Counted from the stretch's first letter, positions 1-9,454 are shown. The stretch is DNA of 61,362 nucleotides from Actinomadura sp. CNU-125 (GCF_001942465.1 NZ_MKJY01000177.1:1-61362); one strand, 5' to 3'. Numbers and translations are program-made. Notes: generated by a model not told the origin, from the sequence alone.

Positions 1-2
1 AC

Positions 3-485
3 CGCTTCACCGGCAGCGGCCTGCGCATCCGCCGCCAGGGCGTCCGCAAGCTCGCCGACTTCTGGGGCCACTGCTGGCAGTCGGCCGTCTTCCCCGGCGG
101 GCGCGCGTTCGGCTACATCGCCTACCCGCCCCGCCCGGACGGGCGGCCCACCTTCAACGAGGGGTTCGTGTTCAGCGGCGACGGCGGTCTCATCCCCGCA
201 CGCGTCGTCCAGGCGCCCTGGCTGACCAGGCTCCGAGCCCATGGCGAGGACGTCTCGCTGGTCCTGGAGACCGAGACCGGGACCGTCGCGATCGAGGGCG
301 AGACCGTGTTCTCCACTCACGACGTCCACCACGCCGACGACACCTATTCGATCCGGGCGCTCAAACGCGAGACGCCCGACTTCCCCGCGCTCCACCAGGC
401 CGGAGTGCGCTACCGCTGGGACGGCGAGGAGACCTTCGGGATGCTCGAACGCTCCAACCCCCTCGACAAGATCATCCGAGACTAG
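3..485 (+). CDS. Conserved hypothetical protein, C-terminal fragment (DUF7064-like)
   Basis: The reading frame is open from the window edge to a TAG at 483-485, giving the last 160 residues of a protein whose start lies outside. The visible part has a central stretch GHCWQSAVFPGGRAFGYIA and an ending with a W-D-G-E-E-x-x-G-M-L-E-R-S pattern. This resembles from memory the C-terminal half of DUF7064-type proteins, beta-rich proteins of unknown function often near SDR enzymes and CoA metabolism genes. No signal peptide or membrane segment is visible in this part. It lies 22 bp upstream of an SDR gene on the same strand, so co-transcription is likely. The family link is weak and no reaction can be assigned. 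Confidence 0.5.
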   Translation, partial: RFTGSGLRIRRQGVRKLADFWGHCWQSAVFPGGRAFGYIAYPPRPDGRPTFNEGFVFSGDGGLIPARVVQAPWLTRLRAHGEDVSLVLETETGTVAIEGETVFSTHDVHHADDTYSIRALKRETPDFPALHQAGVRYRWDGEETFGMLERSNPLDKIIRD

Positions 486-507
486 CCACTGGGAAACGGA
501 GCACACC

Positions 508-1278
508 ATGCGCGGACTGCGCGGCAAAGCGTTCATCGTGGCGGGCGGCGCCACCGGTATCGGCGCGGGCACCGCCCGGCGGCTGGGGGAGGAAGGCGCC
601 CTCGTCGCCGTCGCCGACATCAACACCGCGGGAGCCGAGGCCACCGCCGAACGCGTCACCGGCGCGGGCGGCCGCGCCATCGCCGTCGGGTTCGACCTTT
701 CGGACGACAAGTCCGTCCAGGAACTGGTCACCCGGACGATCGCCGAGTTCGGCACGCTGGACGGACTCCACAACGTCGGCGCGGACCTGTCCCCGGACAA
801 CATCGGACGCGACACCAACCTGCTGGACACCGACCCGGAAGTCTGGCGCCGCACCCTGGACGTCAACCTCCTCGGCTACGTCCGCACCGTCCGCGCCGTC
901 CTGCCGCACCTGCTCGACAAGGGCGCCGGCAGCATCGTCAACACCTCTTCCGGGGGATCACTCGGGAACGACCCGTCCCATGTCGCCTACAACGCGTCCA
1001 AGGCGGCCGTGAACCAGCTCACCCGGCACATCGCGGTGAACTGGGGAAACGCGGGCATCCGCAGCAACTGCGTCATGCCGGGCCTCGTCATGGGCGAAAC
1101 ACAAGAACGCCAGAACGACCAGGAACTCCAGCGGGCCTTCATCGCCGCCGCGAGGACGACGCGACTCGGCGCCCCGGACGACCTGGCTTCCGTCGTGTCC
1201 TTCCTCCTGTCCGACGAGGCCGAATGGATCAACGGCCAGACCTGGTACATCGGCGGCGCCTCCCACCTCCGCCAATGA
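508..1278 (+). CDS. SDR family NAD(P)-dependent oxidoreductase
   Basis: A 256-residue classical short-chain dehydrogenase/reductase. The N-terminal dinucleotide-binding loop reads AGGATGIG (about residues 12-19), and the catalytic Y-N-A-S-K motif has Tyr161 and Lys165, with a Ser-rich strand (NTSSGGS) before it. The C-terminus ends with the usual substrate-loop and DGG-like block (GQTWYIGG). The ATG at 508 follows a purine-rich GGGAAACGGA and fits the normal SDR length; an upstream extension in the same frame has no homology. The substrate is not predictable from sequence. It sits between the unknown fragment upstream and cysD 47 bp downstream, but no functional link to sulfur metabolism is evident. 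Confidence 0.88.
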   Translation: MRGLRGKAFIVAGGATGIGAGTARRLGEEGALVAVADINTAGAEATAERVTGAGGRAIAVGFDLSDDKSVQELVTRTIAEFGTLDGLHNVGADLSPDNIGRDTNLLDTDPEVWRRTLDVNLLGYVRTVRAVLPHLLDKGAGSIVNTSSGGSLGNDPSHVAYNASKAAVNQLTRHIAVNWGNAGIRSNCVMPGLVMGETQERQNDQELQRAFIAAARTTRLGAPDDLASVVSFLLSDEAEWINGQTWYIGGASHLRQ

Positions 1279-1325
1279 GCGAGACGTTCACTTCAATTCG
1301 GCGTCGCAACGAAGGTAGGGAGTCG

Positions 1326-2264
1326 ATGGCCGGCACAGTTCGAGATGACGCCGTTTCGGGCACGCGCGGATTGACCCATCTGCAACGCCTGGAGGCGGAG
1401 AGCATCCAGATCATGCGGGAGGCGGTCGCCGAGAGCGAGCGTCCGGTGATGCTGTATTCCCTCGGGAAAGACAGTTCGGTGCTGCTGCACCTGGCCCGCA
1501 AAGCCTTCTACCCATCGAGGCTGCCATTCCCCCTGCTGCACGTGGACACGACTTGGAAGTTCCGGGCCATGTACGAGTTCCGGGACGCGATCGCACGCGA
1601 CGGCGATCTGGACCTGGTCGTTCATCGGAACCCGGAATGCATCGAACGGGGCATCAATCCGTTCGACCACGGGTCCGCGCTGCACACGGAAATGTGGAAG
1701 ACCGAGGGGTTGAAGCAGGCTCTGGACGGGCACGGGTTCGACCTGGCGTTCGGCGGTGCCCGGCGGGACGAGGAGAAATCCCGGGCGAAGGAGCGGGTGT
1801 TCTCCATCCGATCTTCCCGGCACCGCTGGGACCCGAAGCGGCAGCGGCCGGAACTGTGGCGGCTGTACAACACTCGCAAGCGTCCAGAGGAGAGCGTGCG
1901 TGTCTTTCCGCTCTCGAACTGGACCGAGCTGGACGTCTGGCAGTACATCCACCTCGAAGGCATCCCCATCGTGGACCTGTACTTCGCCGCACCGCGTCCC
2001 GTGGTAGAGCGGGACGGAACACTGATCATGGTGGACGACGACCGGATGCGGCTGCTGCCCGGCGAGACGCCCGAACCGCGGATGGTGCGTTTCCGTACCC
2101 TCGGCTGCTACCCGCTCAGCGGCGCGGTGGAGAGCACCGCGACGACACTTCCGGCGATCGTGCAGGAAATGCTGCTGACGACCAGTTCCGAACGGCAGGG
2201 CCGGGTGATCGACCACGACGCGGGCGCCTCGATGGAACGCAAGAAGCAGGAAGGATACTTCTGA
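1326..2264 (+). CDS. cysD: Sulfate adenylyltransferase subunit 2 (CysD)
   Basis: CysD is the ATP-pyrophosphatase-type catalytic subunit of ATP sulfurylase. It forms adenosine-5'-phosphosulfate from ATP and sulfate, driven by GTP hydrolysis in CysN. The 312-residue product carries the PP-loop signature [13 protein letters not shown] near residues 41-53, followed by the family blocks [19 protein letters not shown] and [12 protein letters not shown]. The ATG at 1326 was chosen because GGTAGGGAG lies just upstream; an ATG at 1275 overlapping the SDR stop would add 17 unconserved residues. Its TGA (2262-2264) overlaps the cysNC ATG by one base, indicating translational coupling. The product acts in assimilatory sulfate reduction in the cytoplasm. 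Confidence 0.95.
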   Translation: MAGTVRDDAVSGTRGLTHLQRLEAESIQIMREAVAESERPVMLYSLGKDSSVLLHLARKAFYPSRLPFPLLHVDTTWKFRAMYEFRDAIARDGDLDLVVHRNPECIERGINPFDHGSALHTEMWKTEGLKQALDGHGFDLAFGGARRDEEKSRAKERVFSIRSSRHRWDPKRQRPELWRLYNTRKRPEESVRVFPLSNWTELDVWQYIHLEGIPIVDLYFAAPRPVVERDGTLIMVDDDRMRLLPGETPEPRMVRFRTLGCYPLSGAVESTATTLPAIVQEMLLTTSSERQGRVIDHDAGASMERKKQEGYF

Positions 2265-4183
2265 TGGCGCACACCGCCGACGACCTCGTCGCCACCGACA
2301 TCGAGGAGTACCTCCGCCGGCACGAGCGCAAGTCGATGCTGCGCTTCATCACCTGCGGCAGCGTCGACGACGGCAAGTCCACGCTGATCGGGCGGCTGCT
2401 GTACGACTCGAAACTCGTGTTCTCCGACCACCTCGCCGAGCTGGAGCGCGACTCGAGAACCGCCGGCACCCAGGGAGGCGACCTGGACTTCGCGCTCCTG
2501 GTGGACGGTCTGGCCGCCGAACGCGAACAGGGCATCACGATCGACGTCGCCTACCGGTTCTTCTCCACCGAGCGGCGCAAGTTCATCGTCGCCGACACGC
2601 CGGGACACGAGCAGTACACCCGGAACATGGTGACCGGGGCATCGACCGCCGACCTGGCCGTCATCCTGGTGGACGCCCGCAAGGGCATCCTTCAGCAGAC
2701 GCGCCGCCACAGCTATCTGGTCTCGCTGCTGGGCATCCGCGACATCGTGCTCGCGGTCAACAAACTCGATCTCGCCAGCTACTCGCGGCAGCGATTCGAG
2801 GAGATCGAGAGCGAGTACCGCGCCTTCGCGGACGGCATCGGCCTCACCGACGTGGCCTGCATTCCGATGTCGGCCCTGCGCGGCGACAACATCCTGCACC
2901 CCAGCCCCAACACCCCCTGGTACACCGGACCGTCCCTGGTCGGGCACCTGGAGACGGTCCGGGTCGCCGACGACCGGAACGCCGGCCCGTTCCTGCTTCC
3001 GGTGCAATGGGTCAACCGCCCGAGTCACGATTTCCGCGGCTTCTCCGGCCAGATCGCCGGAGGCGCCGTCCGTCCGGGGGACCGGGTCCGGGTGCTGCCG
3101 TCGGGCCGTGAGAGCACCGTCGCCCGGATCGTCACGGCCGACGGCGATCTCGACACGGCGGTGGCGGACCAGTCCGTCACGGTGGTGCTCGCGGACGAGA
3201 TCGACGTCAGCCGTGGCGACGTCATCGCGGCCGCGGACGACGCCCCCGCCCTGGCCGACCAGTTCGAATGCCGGCTGGTGTGGATGAGCGAGGAACCGAT
3301 GCTGCCGGGGCGCGCCTACCTCATGAAGCTGGCCGCCACCACCGCCGTGGCCCAGGTGGCGCAGCCCAAGTACGCCGTCAACGTCAACACGCTCGAACAC
3401 GTCGCCGCACGCACGCTCGGCCTGAACGACATCGGCGTCGCCAATTTGCACCTGGACCGGCAGATCCCCTTCGCGCCCTACGGCGACAACCGCGATCTGG
3501 GTGGGTTCGTCCTCATCGACCGCTTCACCCAGGACACGGTGGCCGCCGGCATGCTGCGCTTCGCGTTGCGCCGCGCGCACAACGTCCACTGGCAGTCCGT
3601 CGAGGTGGACAAGCCCGCCCGGGCCCGTGCCAAGGGGCAGCGGCCCGCGGTGGTCTGGTTCACCGGACTGTCGGGCGCCGGCAAGTCCACGATCGCCGAT
3701 CTCGTCGAGAAGCGGCTGCACGAACAGGGGCTCCACACCTACCTGCTGGACGGCGACAACGTCCGCCACGGCCTGAACGCCGATCTCGGGTTCACCGCCG
3801 CCGACAGGGTGGAGAACATCCGCCGCGTCGTGGAGGTCTCGCGCCTGCTCGCCGACGCTGGACTGATCGTGCTGGTGTCGTTCATCTCCCCCTTCCGCGC
3901 CGAGCGTCGGCGTGCGCGCGAACGCATCGGCGCCGACGAGTTCTTCGAGGTCCACGTCGACGTCCCGTTGGAGGTGGCCGAGGCGCGCGACCGCAAGGGC
4001 CTCTACGCCAAGGCCCGGCGCGGCGAACTGGCCAACTTCACGGGGATCGACTCCCCGTACGAACCCCCGTCATCGCCGGACCTGCATCTGGACGCCGGCG
4101 GCACGCAAACGCCCGAGGCGCTCGCCGACCAGGTGATCGACCACCTGCGACGGGCGGGCGTACTCGCCCCTGCCCTCGAATGA
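2264..4183 (+). CDS. cysN: Bifunctional sulfate adenylyltransferase subunit 1 / APS kinase (CysNC)
   Basis: A 639-residue fusion. The N-terminal part is the CysN GTPase of ATP sulfurylase: P-loop GSVDDGKST (residues 32-40), [11 protein letters not shown] switch I, DTPGHEQY switch II and NKLD guanine-specificity motif, followed by EF-Tu-like beta-barrels. The C-terminal ~190 residues are APS kinase (CysC) with P-loop GLSGAGKST starting near residue 468, then DGDNVRHGL and [10 protein letters not shown]. It therefore activates sulfate to APS and phosphorylates it to PAPS with CysD. Fused CysNC is known in actinobacteria and rhizobia. The start overlaps the cysD stop (TGATG). The final codons form the left arm of a perfect terminator hairpin (see 4165-4194). 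Confidence 0.95.
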   Translation: MAHTADDLVATDIEEYLRRHERKSMLRFITCGSVDDGKSTLIGRLLYDSKLVFSDHLAELERDSRTAGTQGGDLDFALLVDGLAAEREQGITIDVAYRFFSTERRKFIVADTPGHEQYTRNMVTGASTADLAVILVDARKGILQQTRRHSYLVSLLGIRDIVLAVNKLDLASYSRQRFEEIESEYRAFADGIGLTDVACIPMSALRGDNILHPSPNTPWYTGPSLVGHLETVRVADDRNAGPFLLPVQWVNRPSHDFRGFSGQIAGGAVRPGDRVRVLPSGRESTVARIVTADGDLDTAVADQSVTVVLADEIDVSRGDVIAAADDAPALADQFECRLVWMSEEPMLPGRAYLMKLAATTAVAQVAQPKYAVNVNTLEHVAARTLGLNDIGVANLHLDRQIPFAPYGDNRDLGGFVLIDRFTQDTVAAGMLRFALRRAHNVHWQSVEVDKPARARAKGQRPAVVWFTGLSGAGKSTIADLVEKRLHEQGLHTYLLDGDNVRHGLNADLGFTAADRVENIRRVVEVSRLLADAGLIVLVSFISPFRAERRRARERIGADEFFEVHVDVPLEVAEARDRKGLYAKARRGELANFTGIDSPYEPPSSPDLHLDAGGTQTPEALADQVIDHLRRAGVLAPALE

Positions 4184-4194
4184 GGGCAGGGGCG
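4165..4194 (+). terminator. Terminator hairpin overlapping the cysNC stop codon
   Basis: Positions 4165-4177 (CGCCCCTGCCCTC) pair perfectly with 4182-4194 around a GAAT loop, a 13-bp GC-rich stem. The cysNC stop TGA (4181-4183) sits in the loop and first stem base, so the last codons are part of the hairpin. There is no U tract, as is usual in actinobacteria. It also lies 60 bp beyond the end of the convergent VOC gene and may serve both strands. Confidence 0.75.
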
Positions 4195-4253
4195 GATCCC
4201 GGTTCCGCTCCACCGCGGCGGGCGTCGGCCCGATCGAGCGGGCTCGCCGGCGG

Positions 4254-4718
4254 TCAGCCGGGACGCTGCCAGAGCTCCCGCTCGCGCGGGTCGTGCACGG
4301 CCGTCGGGCCGGACTGGTCCGTGTGCTGCTCGACCGTGTAGAAGCGGACCTCGTGGCCGTCCGGGTCGTGCAGGCCCGGAAGGATCCAGCCGATGGTCGC
4401 GGAGTGCACCCCCGCGTGGGACTCGCCCATCCCGGCGAGCCGGTCGGCGAGGTCGTCCAGTGCGGCCCTGCCCGGGACGCCGATCGCGAAGTAGTCGAAC
4501 CCGGCCGCCGCTTCGGCGCGTTCGGGGTCCAGCCGGAGGGCGAGGCCGGGGCCGCCGCGCGGATGCAGCATCGCGACGCCCATCAGCCTGCCCTCCTCGA
4601 CGAATTCGATCAGGAGTTCGTAGCCGGGGCGGCTCTCGTACCAGCCACGTGCCCGCTCGATGTCTCGCACCGGCAGCTTCAGATGGTGGACCCCGGCCAG
4701 GGTCGGCGCATCCGCCAT
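4254..4718 (-). CDS. VOC family (glyoxalase/bleomycin-resistance fold) protein
   Basis: A 154-residue single vicinal-oxygen-chelate domain. The start HHLKLPVRDIERARGWYE and the closing DPDGHEVRFYT are typical VOC blocks; the metal-ligand positions His (HHLKL) and Glu (HEVRF) are present. Members are metal-dependent dioxygenases, isomerases or drug-binding proteins; the substrate cannot be told. The ATG at 4718 follows GCGGGG on the minus strand. It is transcribed divergently from a TetR regulator through a 58-bp gap with two palindromes, so it is the probable regulatory target. Confidence 0.85.
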   Translation of the reverse strand: MADAPTLAGVHHLKLPVRDIERARGWYESRPGYELLIEFVEEGRLMGVAMLHPRGGPGLALRLDPERAEAAAGFDYFAIGVPGRAALDDLADRLAGMGESHAGVHSATIGWILPGLHDPDGHEVRFYTVEQHTDQSGPTAVHDPRERELWQRPG

Positions 4719-4737
4719 GATCCCCGCTTTCCAATGT

Positions 4738-4754
4738 ATGCAGTGACACTGCAT
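4738..4754. promoter_or_regulatory. TetR operator O1 (17-bp palindrome)
   Basis: ATGCAGTG-A-CACTGCAT is a perfect dyad (8-bp arms around one base) in the divergent VOC/TetR intergenic region. It lies upstream of the TetR promoter, and its centre is 19 bp from that of a second, related dyad. Confidence 0.7.
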
Positions 4755-4757
4755 CGA

Positions 4758-4772
4758 TGCAGTTATACTGCA
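4758..4772. promoter_or_regulatory. TetR operator O2 overlapping a -10 box
   Basis: TGCAGT-TAT-ACTGCA is a second dyad with the same TGCAGT half-site as the neighbouring site. The sequence TATACT (4764-4769) inside it is a good -10 box placed 7 nt before the TetR ATG at 4777, so repressor bound here would block transcription directly and the mRNA would be leaderless. Confidence 0.7.
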
Positions 4773-4776
4773 ACGC

Positions 4777-5406
4777 ATGGTGGAGGACGTCAACGCCGAT
4801 CTGCGCGCGGCACGGGTCGCCGACACCGAGGAGAAGATCTTGCGCGCCGCGACCCGGCTGTTCCTCGATCGCGGGTACGCGGGCACGACGCTCACCGCCG
4901 TCGCCGCGGCGGCGCACGTCGGTGCGCGCACCGTCTACGTGCGGTTCGGGACGAAGGCCGCCCTGCTCAAGCGGGTGGTCGATGTCGCGATGGTCGGCGA
5001 CACCGCCCCGGTGGCCGTCAATGGCCGGCCCTGGTTCGTCCTGGCAGTCGGCGCCCCCACGCTGGACGAACGGATCGCCGCGATGGCCCGCGGCGGGCGG
5101 GAGATGATGGTCCGGGCGGGCGGCCTGTTCGCGGTGACCTTGGAGGCCGCGTCGGCCGAGCCGCGGCTGGCCGAGGCGGCGCAGGCGGGCCGCGAGGCGA
5201 CGCGCGACAACCTACGGTACTTCTGGACCAGGGCGGCCGGCGACGGGCTGCTCCCGGACGGCCACGACATCGACTGGCTGGCGGAGACCTCGGCGATCCT
5301 CGTACACAACGAGACCTACCTGCTCGGCGCCCGCATGCACGGCTGGACCCCCGAGCGGTACGAGCGATGGCTGATCACCGGCCTCACCCGCCTGGCGGCG
5401 GCCTAA
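4777..5406 (+). CDS. TetR/AcrR family transcriptional regulator
   Basis: A 209-residue one-component regulator. Residues about 15-62 form the TetR helix-turn-helix domain (EEKILRAATRLFLDRGYAGTT, then VAAAAHVGARTVYVRF). The remaining helices form an unassignable ligand-binding domain. It is divergent from the VOC gene and most likely represses both genes through the two TGCAGT dyads between them. The start ATG at 4777 has no Shine-Dalgarno sequence but has a -10 box TATACT ending 7 nt upstream, so the transcript is predicted to be leaderless. Downstream it converges on the tRNA-Arg gene. Confidence 0.9.
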   Translation: MVEDVNADLRAARVADTEEKILRAATRLFLDRGYAGTTLTAVAAAAHVGARTVYVRFGTKAALLKRVVDVAMVGDTAPVAVNGRPWFVLAVGAPTLDERIAAMARGGREMMVRAGGLFAVTLEAASAEPRLAEAAQAGREATRDNLRYFWTRAAGDGLLPDGHDIDWLAETSAILVHNETYLLGARMHGWTPERYERWLITGLTRLAAA

Positions 5407-5454
5407 CCTCCGGCCGCATGCGCGGTGGTGACGCCGCCCGTTCCCGTCTGTGGG

Positions 5455-5526
5455 TGCCCCCTGCAGGATTCGAACCTGCGCACACGGCTCCGGAGGCCGT
5501 TGCTCTATCCCCTGAGCTAAGGGGGC
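5455..5526 (-). tRNA. tRNA-Arg (anticodon CCG)
   Basis: On the minus strand the sequence folds as a complete cloverleaf: a 7-bp acceptor stem (GCCCCCT with AGGGGGC), D stem GCTC/GAGC, anticodon stem ACGGC/GCCGT with loop CTCCGGA (anticodon CCG, reading CGG codons), and T arm GCAGG-TTCGAAT-CCTGC. The discriminator is A and the CCA end is not encoded. It lies just upstream of the ArgS-related gene nrtL, on the opposite strand. Confidence 0.95.
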
Positions 5527-5633
5527 GTGCGCCCTGTGTTGGGCGCGGTAGAAGGTTACCAGGGTTGGCGGGGTGACGCGCACCTGGAATGTTCGCCGTG
5601 CGGCGAGGGGTGGAGTGGGCTAACTTCGTGGCC

Positions 5634-6017
5634 GTGACCGAGCCACTGGGACGCGTGCTGGTCGTCGATGATGACGAGGTGATTCGCCAGCTCATCGCCG
5701 TGAACCTGCAGTTGGAGGGGTTCGAGGTGTCGACGGCCGTCGACGGGCGGGACTGCCTCGACAAGGTGGGCGAGGTCCGGCCGGACGTCATCACGCTGGA
5801 CGTCATGATGCCGCGGCTGGACGGGTGGGTGACGGCGATCCGGCTGCGCGAGGATCCGGCGACGGAGCACATCCGGGTCGCGATGATCACCGCGCGGGCG
5901 CAGGAGCACGATGTTCGGCGGGGGAACGAGATCGGCGTCGACGCGTACGTGACGAAGCCGTTCGACCCGAATCAGCTGATCCAGACGGTGCGGAAACTCG
6001 CGGCGGCGTCCAGATAG
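5634..6017 (+). CDS. Single-domain response regulator (CheY-like)
   Basis: A stand-alone receiver domain of about 127 residues. The acidic pocket is in VLVVDDDEVIRQ, the phospho-acceptor Asp in ITLDVMMPRLDGW, the Thr switch in AMITARAQ and the conserved Lys in YVTKPFDP. There is no output domain, so it must act through protein contacts; no partner kinase is adjacent. The start is uncertain: ATG 5589 gives 15 extra unconserved residues, whereas GTG 5634 begins right before the domain and lies 7 nt after a -10 box TAACTT (5621-5626), which suggests a leaderless mRNA. It precedes nrtL-lysA-hom on the same strand. Confidence 0.88.
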   Translation: MTEPLGRVLVVDDDEVIRQLIAVNLQLEGFEVSTAVDGRDCLDKVGEVRPDVITLDVMMPRLDGWVTAIRLREDPATEHIRVAMITARAQEHDVRRGNEIGVDAYVTKPFDPNQLIQTVRKLAAASR

Positions 6018-6038
6018 TGGTCAGATAGTCTCACCAGG

Positions 6039-6662
6039 GTGACTCCTGCGGATGTGAGCGCCGCGTTGGCGGCGGCGGTGCGCGCTGCCGGGGCGGGGGA
6101 AGTGCCCGAGGACGTGCCGGTTTTCGCGCGGGGGCCCGGGGTGTTCGAGAGTCCCGTGGCGCTGCGGCTGGGCGTGGACCCGGAGATCGTCGCGCGACGG
6201 GTCGGTGGTGTTGTTTCGCGCGGGTTCGTGCGTGTCGTGGTTGATGTGGGCGAGCTGGTGGAGTCTGTCCGGAGTGATCCCGGTTACGGGGTCGCGCGGG
6301 TGCCGGCGTTCCGTTGGGACGAGTGGCCTCGGACGTTCGAGAACCCCGGGTTCGTGGTGCGGTACGCGTACGCGCGGGCCTGCTGGACGATTCGGTGGGG
6401 GAGCGGGGCGGGTCCGCTGGAGTTCGCGGAGCCCGATGAGTTGGCGCTGGTTTCCTTGCTGGGAGACTTCCCAGGTCGCGCGGCGCAGGCGGAGCGGGAA
6501 CGGGACGCCAGGCCGCTGGTGTTGTGTCTGGAGAAGGTGGCCGGGGCGTACCACGACGTGCACGAACGCCTGGGAGGGCGAGTCGCCTTGGCCGAGGCGG
6601 TGCGCGTTGTTCTTGGCAACGGCCTGAACATGATCGGTGAGACCCCAAGAGAGCGAATATGA
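6039..6662 (+). CDS. nrtL: ArgS-related anticodon-binding protein NrtL
   Basis: A 207-residue protein resembling arginyl-tRNA synthetase with the catalytic core removed. Residues about 1-75 look like the ArgS N-terminal additional domain ([22 protein letters not shown]). Residues about 105-207 match the DALR anticodon-binding domain ([26 protein letters not shown], ending with [14 protein letters not shown]). The HIGH and KMSK Rossmann core is absent, so it cannot charge tRNA. This is the type annotated NrtL in streptomycetes; the role is unknown. The GTG start lies 7 nt after TAGTCT (6026-6031), suggesting a leaderless mRNA. Its TGA overlaps the lysA ATG (ATGA), coupling it to lysine biosynthesis. 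A tRNA-Arg gene is 0.5 kb away. Confidence 0.82.
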   Translation: MTPADVSAALAAAVRAAGAGEVPEDVPVFARGPGVFESPVALRLGVDPEIVARRVGGVVSRGFVRVVVDVGELVESVRSDPGYGVARVPAFRWDEWPRTFENPGFVVRYAYARACWTIRWGSGAGPLEFAEPDELALVSLLGDFPGRAAQAERERDARPLVLCLEKVAGAYHDVHERLGGRVALAEAVRVVLGNGLNMIGETPRERI

Positions 6663-8050
6663 GTCGTGTACATCCTGCCGGTGGCCGGCACGCTGATGTC
6701 CTGCCCGAAGACCACCCGGCGGGGCCGGCGGACGATCTGAACGCGATCGACGTGCGGGTGTGGCCCCGGAACACCGTCCGTGAGGACGGTGTCATGTACG
6801 TGGGCGGCGTCGATGTGCGGGATCTGGCCCGGGAGTACGGGACGCCGTTGTTCGTCTATGACGAGGACGACGTGCGGAGCCGGATGCGTGAGTACGCGGC
6901 GGCTTTCCACGACGGTGACGTCCACTATGCAGGCAAGGCGTTCCTGTGCGGGGCGATGGTCAAGTGGTTGAACGAGGAGGGCCTCGGCCTGGACGTGTGC
7001 AGTGGCGGGGAGCTCGCTGTCGCGTTGGCGGTGGGGTTTCCGACCGAGCGCATTACCTTGCACGGCAGCAACAAGGCCACGTGGGAACTGGAGAAGGCAC
7101 TCGACGCGGGTGTCGGACGGATCGTGCTCGACTCGTTCGAGGAGATCGCACGGCTGGGCTATCTGGCCAAGGAACGTGGGGTTCGGCCCAAGGTGATGGT
7201 GCGGGTGACCACCGGGGTGGAGGCCCACACACACGAGTTCATCGCGACCGCGCATGACGACCAGAAGTTCGGGTTCTCGCGGAGTTCGGGGGCCGCCCTC
7301 GAGGCGGTTCGGCGGGTGCTGGCACTCGAACAGCTGGAGCTCGTGGGGTTGCACAGTCATATCGGTTCGCAGATCTTCGAGGTGGACGGCTTCGAGGTGG
7401 CGGCGCACCGGCTGGCGGAGCTGCTCGTGGCGATCCGGGACGAGCACGGTGTCGAGCTGCCGGAACTCGATCTCGGCGGCGGCTACGGGATCGCGTACGT
7501 GCCGGGGGAGGAGCCGCACGATCCGAAGTCGATCGCGGACGGGCTGCGCGAGATCGTCGCGCGGGAGTGCCGGGCGTACGAGCTGTCGATGCCGCGGCTG
7601 ACGGTCGAGCCGGGGCGCGCGATCGCCGGTCCGGGCGGCGTCACGCTGTACGAGGTGGGCACGGTGAAGGACGTCGAGGGGCTGCGGACGTACGTGTCGG
7701 TCGACGGGGGGATGAGCGACAACCTGCGGACCGCCCTCTACGGGGCCGAGTACACCGGCGTGCTGGCGAGCCGGTCGTCCGATGAGCGCCCGATGCTCAG
7801 TAGGCTTGTCGGCAAGCACTGCGAGAGCGGCGACATTGTGGTGCGCGACCTGTGGTTCCCCGAAGATATTTCGGCGGGTGACCTGGTCGCGGTCGCCGCG
7901 ACGGGTGCGTACTGTCGTTCGATGGCCAGTAACTACAACCACGTCCCGAAGCCCGCCGTGGTGGCGGTGAAGGACGGCAGGTCGCGCGTGATCGTCCGGC
8001 GGGAGGGCGCCGAGGACCTGCTGCGGCTGGATGCGGAGGTCGAAGCGTGA
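6659..8050 (+). CDS. lysA: Diaminopimelate decarboxylase
   Basis: LysA is a PLP enzyme of fold type III that decarboxylates meso-diaminopimelate to L-lysine, the last step of lysine synthesis. The 463-residue product has the PLP lysine in the Y-A-G-K-A-F motif (Lys93), the HSHIGSQIF block, the LDLGGGYGI glycine-rich phosphate site, EPGRAI, and the active-site H-C-E-S-G-D motif contributed across the dimer. The ATG is part of an ATGA overlap with nrtL. The GTGA at 8047-8050 joins its stop to the hom start, so nrtL-lysA-hom form one coupled operon. The N-terminal ~35 residues are longer than in many homologues but are usual for actinobacteria. Confidence 0.96.
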   Translation: MSRVHPAGGRHADVLPEDHPAGPADDLNAIDVRVWPRNTVREDGVMYVGGVDVRDLAREYGTPLFVYDEDDVRSRMREYAAAFHDGDVHYAGKAFLCGAMVKWLNEEGLGLDVCSGGELAVALAVGFPTERITLHGSNKATWELEKALDAGVGRIVLDSFEEIARLGYLAKERGVRPKVMVRVTTGVEAHTHEFIATAHDDQKFGFSRSSGAALEAVRRVLALEQLELVGLHSHIGSQIFEVDGFEVAAHRLAELLVAIRDEHGVELPELDLGGGYGIAYVPGEEPHDPKSIADGLREIVARECRAYELSMPRLTVEPGRAIAGPGGVTLYEVGTVKDVEGLRTYVSVDGGMSDNLRTALYGAEYTGVLASRSSDERPMLSRLVGKHCESGDIVVRDLWFPEDISAGDLVAVAATGAYCRSMASNYNHVPKPAVVAVKDGRSRVIVRREGAEDLLRLDAEVEA

Positions 8051-9351
8051 AACGCCGACTGCGGGTGGCGCTGCTGGGCTGTGGCGTCGTCGGCACGGAG
8101 GTCGTGCGGCTGCTGCACGAGCAGGCGGACGACTTGGCCGCGCGGGTGGGCGCGCCGCTGGAGCTGGCCGGGATCGCCGTGCGGCGGCCCGACCGGGTCC
8201 GTGCGGGGGTGCCGGCGGAGCTGGTCACGACGGACGCGCAAGCGCTGGTCACGCGGGACGACGTCGACATCGTCATCGAGGTGATCGGCGGGATCGAGCC
8301 GGCCCGGACGCTGCTGCTCGAAGCGATGAAGTCCGGCAAGTCGGTCATCACGGCGAACAAGGCGCTGCTGGCCGAGGACGGTGCGACGCTGTTCGCGGCG
8401 GCGCGGGAGTACGGGGCGGACCTGTACTACGAGGCGTCCGTCGCGGGCGCGATCCCGCTGCTGCGTCCGCTCAGGGACTCGCTGGTCGGCGACCACGTGC
8501 ATCGGGTGCTGGGAATCGTGAACGGCACCACGAACTATGTCCTCGACCAGATGGACACGCATGGCGCCGGGTTCAACGACGCTCTGGAAGGGGCCCAGGC
8601 ACTTGGGTTCGCGGAAGCGGATCCTACGGCCGACGTAGAGGGGTTCGACGCCGCGGCAAAGGCCGCCATCTTGGCGCAGCTCGCTTTCCATACGCCCGTT
8701 ACCGCGGCCGACGTGCATCGTGAAGGGATCACGGAGGTCAGCCCGGGGGACGTCGCGGGCGCCAAGGGGATGGACTGCGTCGTCAAGCTGCTGGCCATCT
8801 GCGAGCGGGTCCCGTCCGAGGACGGACGCAACGGGCGCGGGGTGTCGGTGCGCGTCTACCCGGCGATGATTCCGCGGTCGCACCCGCTCGCGAGCGTCCG
8901 GGACGCCTACAACGCGGTGTTCGTCGAGGCGGAGTCGGCCGGATCGCTGATGTTCTACGGCGCGGGCGCGGGCGGCGCCCCGACGGCGTCGGCGATCCTC
9001 GGCGACCTGGTCGCGGTGGCGCGCAACGTCGCCGGGGGGACGCCGGGGCCGGTCGAGGTGACGTACGCGAAGCTGCCGGTGCTGCCGATGGGCGAGACCG
9101 TCACGCGCTACTACATCCAGCTGGACGTGGCGGACGAGGCGGGCGTGCTCGCGACCGTCGCGGAGGAGTTCGCCCGGCACGACGTGTCGATCCAGACCGT
9201 CCGGCAGGTCGGGATGGGCGAGGAGGCGCAGCTCGTCGTGGTGACGCACCGGGCGCGGGACGCCGCGCTGTCGGCGACGGTCGAGGGCCTGCGGGGCCTG
9301 TCGATCGTGCGCGAGGTGGCGAGCGTCATGCGCGTCGAGGGCGAGGAGTGA
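8047..9351 (+). CDS. hom: Homoserine dehydrogenase
   Basis: A 434-residue NAD(P)-dependent enzyme reducing aspartate semialdehyde to homoserine, the branch point to threonine and methionine. The N-terminal Rossmann motif is [11 protein letters not shown]; the catalytic domain has the family blocks [38 protein letters not shown] and the Lys/Asp region [12 protein letters not shown]. Residues from about 350 form an ACT domain ([17 protein letters not shown]), the usual site of threonine feedback control. The GTG start overlaps the lysA stop by 4 nt. A strong hairpin follows its stop at 9353-9375. Confidence 0.96.
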   Translation: MKRRLRVALLGCGVVGTEVVRLLHEQADDLAARVGAPLELAGIAVRRPDRVRAGVPAELVTTDAQALVTRDDVDIVIEVIGGIEPARTLLLEAMKSGKSVITANKALLAEDGATLFAAAREYGADLYYEASVAGAIPLLRPLRDSLVGDHVHRVLGIVNGTTNYVLDQMDTHGAGFNDALEGAQALGFAEADPTADVEGFDAAAKAAILAQLAFHTPVTAADVHREGITEVSPGDVAGAKGMDCVVKLLAICERVPSEDGRNGRGVSVRVYPAMIPRSHPLASVRDAYNAVFVEAESAGSLMFYGAGAGGAPTASAILGDLVAVARNVAGGTPGPVEVTYAKLPVLPMGETVTRYYIQLDVADEAGVLATVAEEFARHDVSIQTVRQVGMGEEAQLVVVTHRARDAALSATVEGLRGLSIVREVASVMRVEGEE

Positions 9352-9352
9352 C

Positions 9353-9375
9353 GCGGCGCGCGATCGGCGCGCCGC
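9353..9375 (+). terminator. Hairpin between hom and thrC
   Basis: GCGGCGCGC (9353-9361) pairs perfectly with GCGCGCCGC (9367-9375) around GATCG, beginning one base after the hom stop. Together with the -10-like TAGAAT just downstream it suggests that hom and thrC belong to separate or attenuated transcripts. Confidence 0.6.
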
Positions 9376-9383
9376 GGACGCAC

Positions 9384-9389
9384 TAGAAT
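9384..9389 (+). promoter_or_regulatory. Candidate -10 box of a thrCB promoter
   Basis: TAGAAT is a strong actinobacterial -10 hexamer 65 bp upstream of the chosen thrC GTG. No convincing -35 is visible: the expected position falls in the hom hairpin. It supports a separate thrC-thrB transcript. Confidence 0.4.
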
Positions 9390-9454
9390 TCGGACGACAT
9401 CGCAGGTCGGTGCGGCTGCCCGGCCCGGGGCCGCAGGTCGGCAAGGAGAACGAC

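Noticed and set aside
1275..1325. Upstream ATG as cysD start
   Set aside because: It would couple cysD to the SDR gene, but the extra residues are unlike CysD and the ATG at 1326 has the better ribosome-binding site.
2108..3955. A 615-codon antisense frame opposite cysNC
   Set aside because: Shadow of the real gene; no ribosome-binding site and no recognisable motif.
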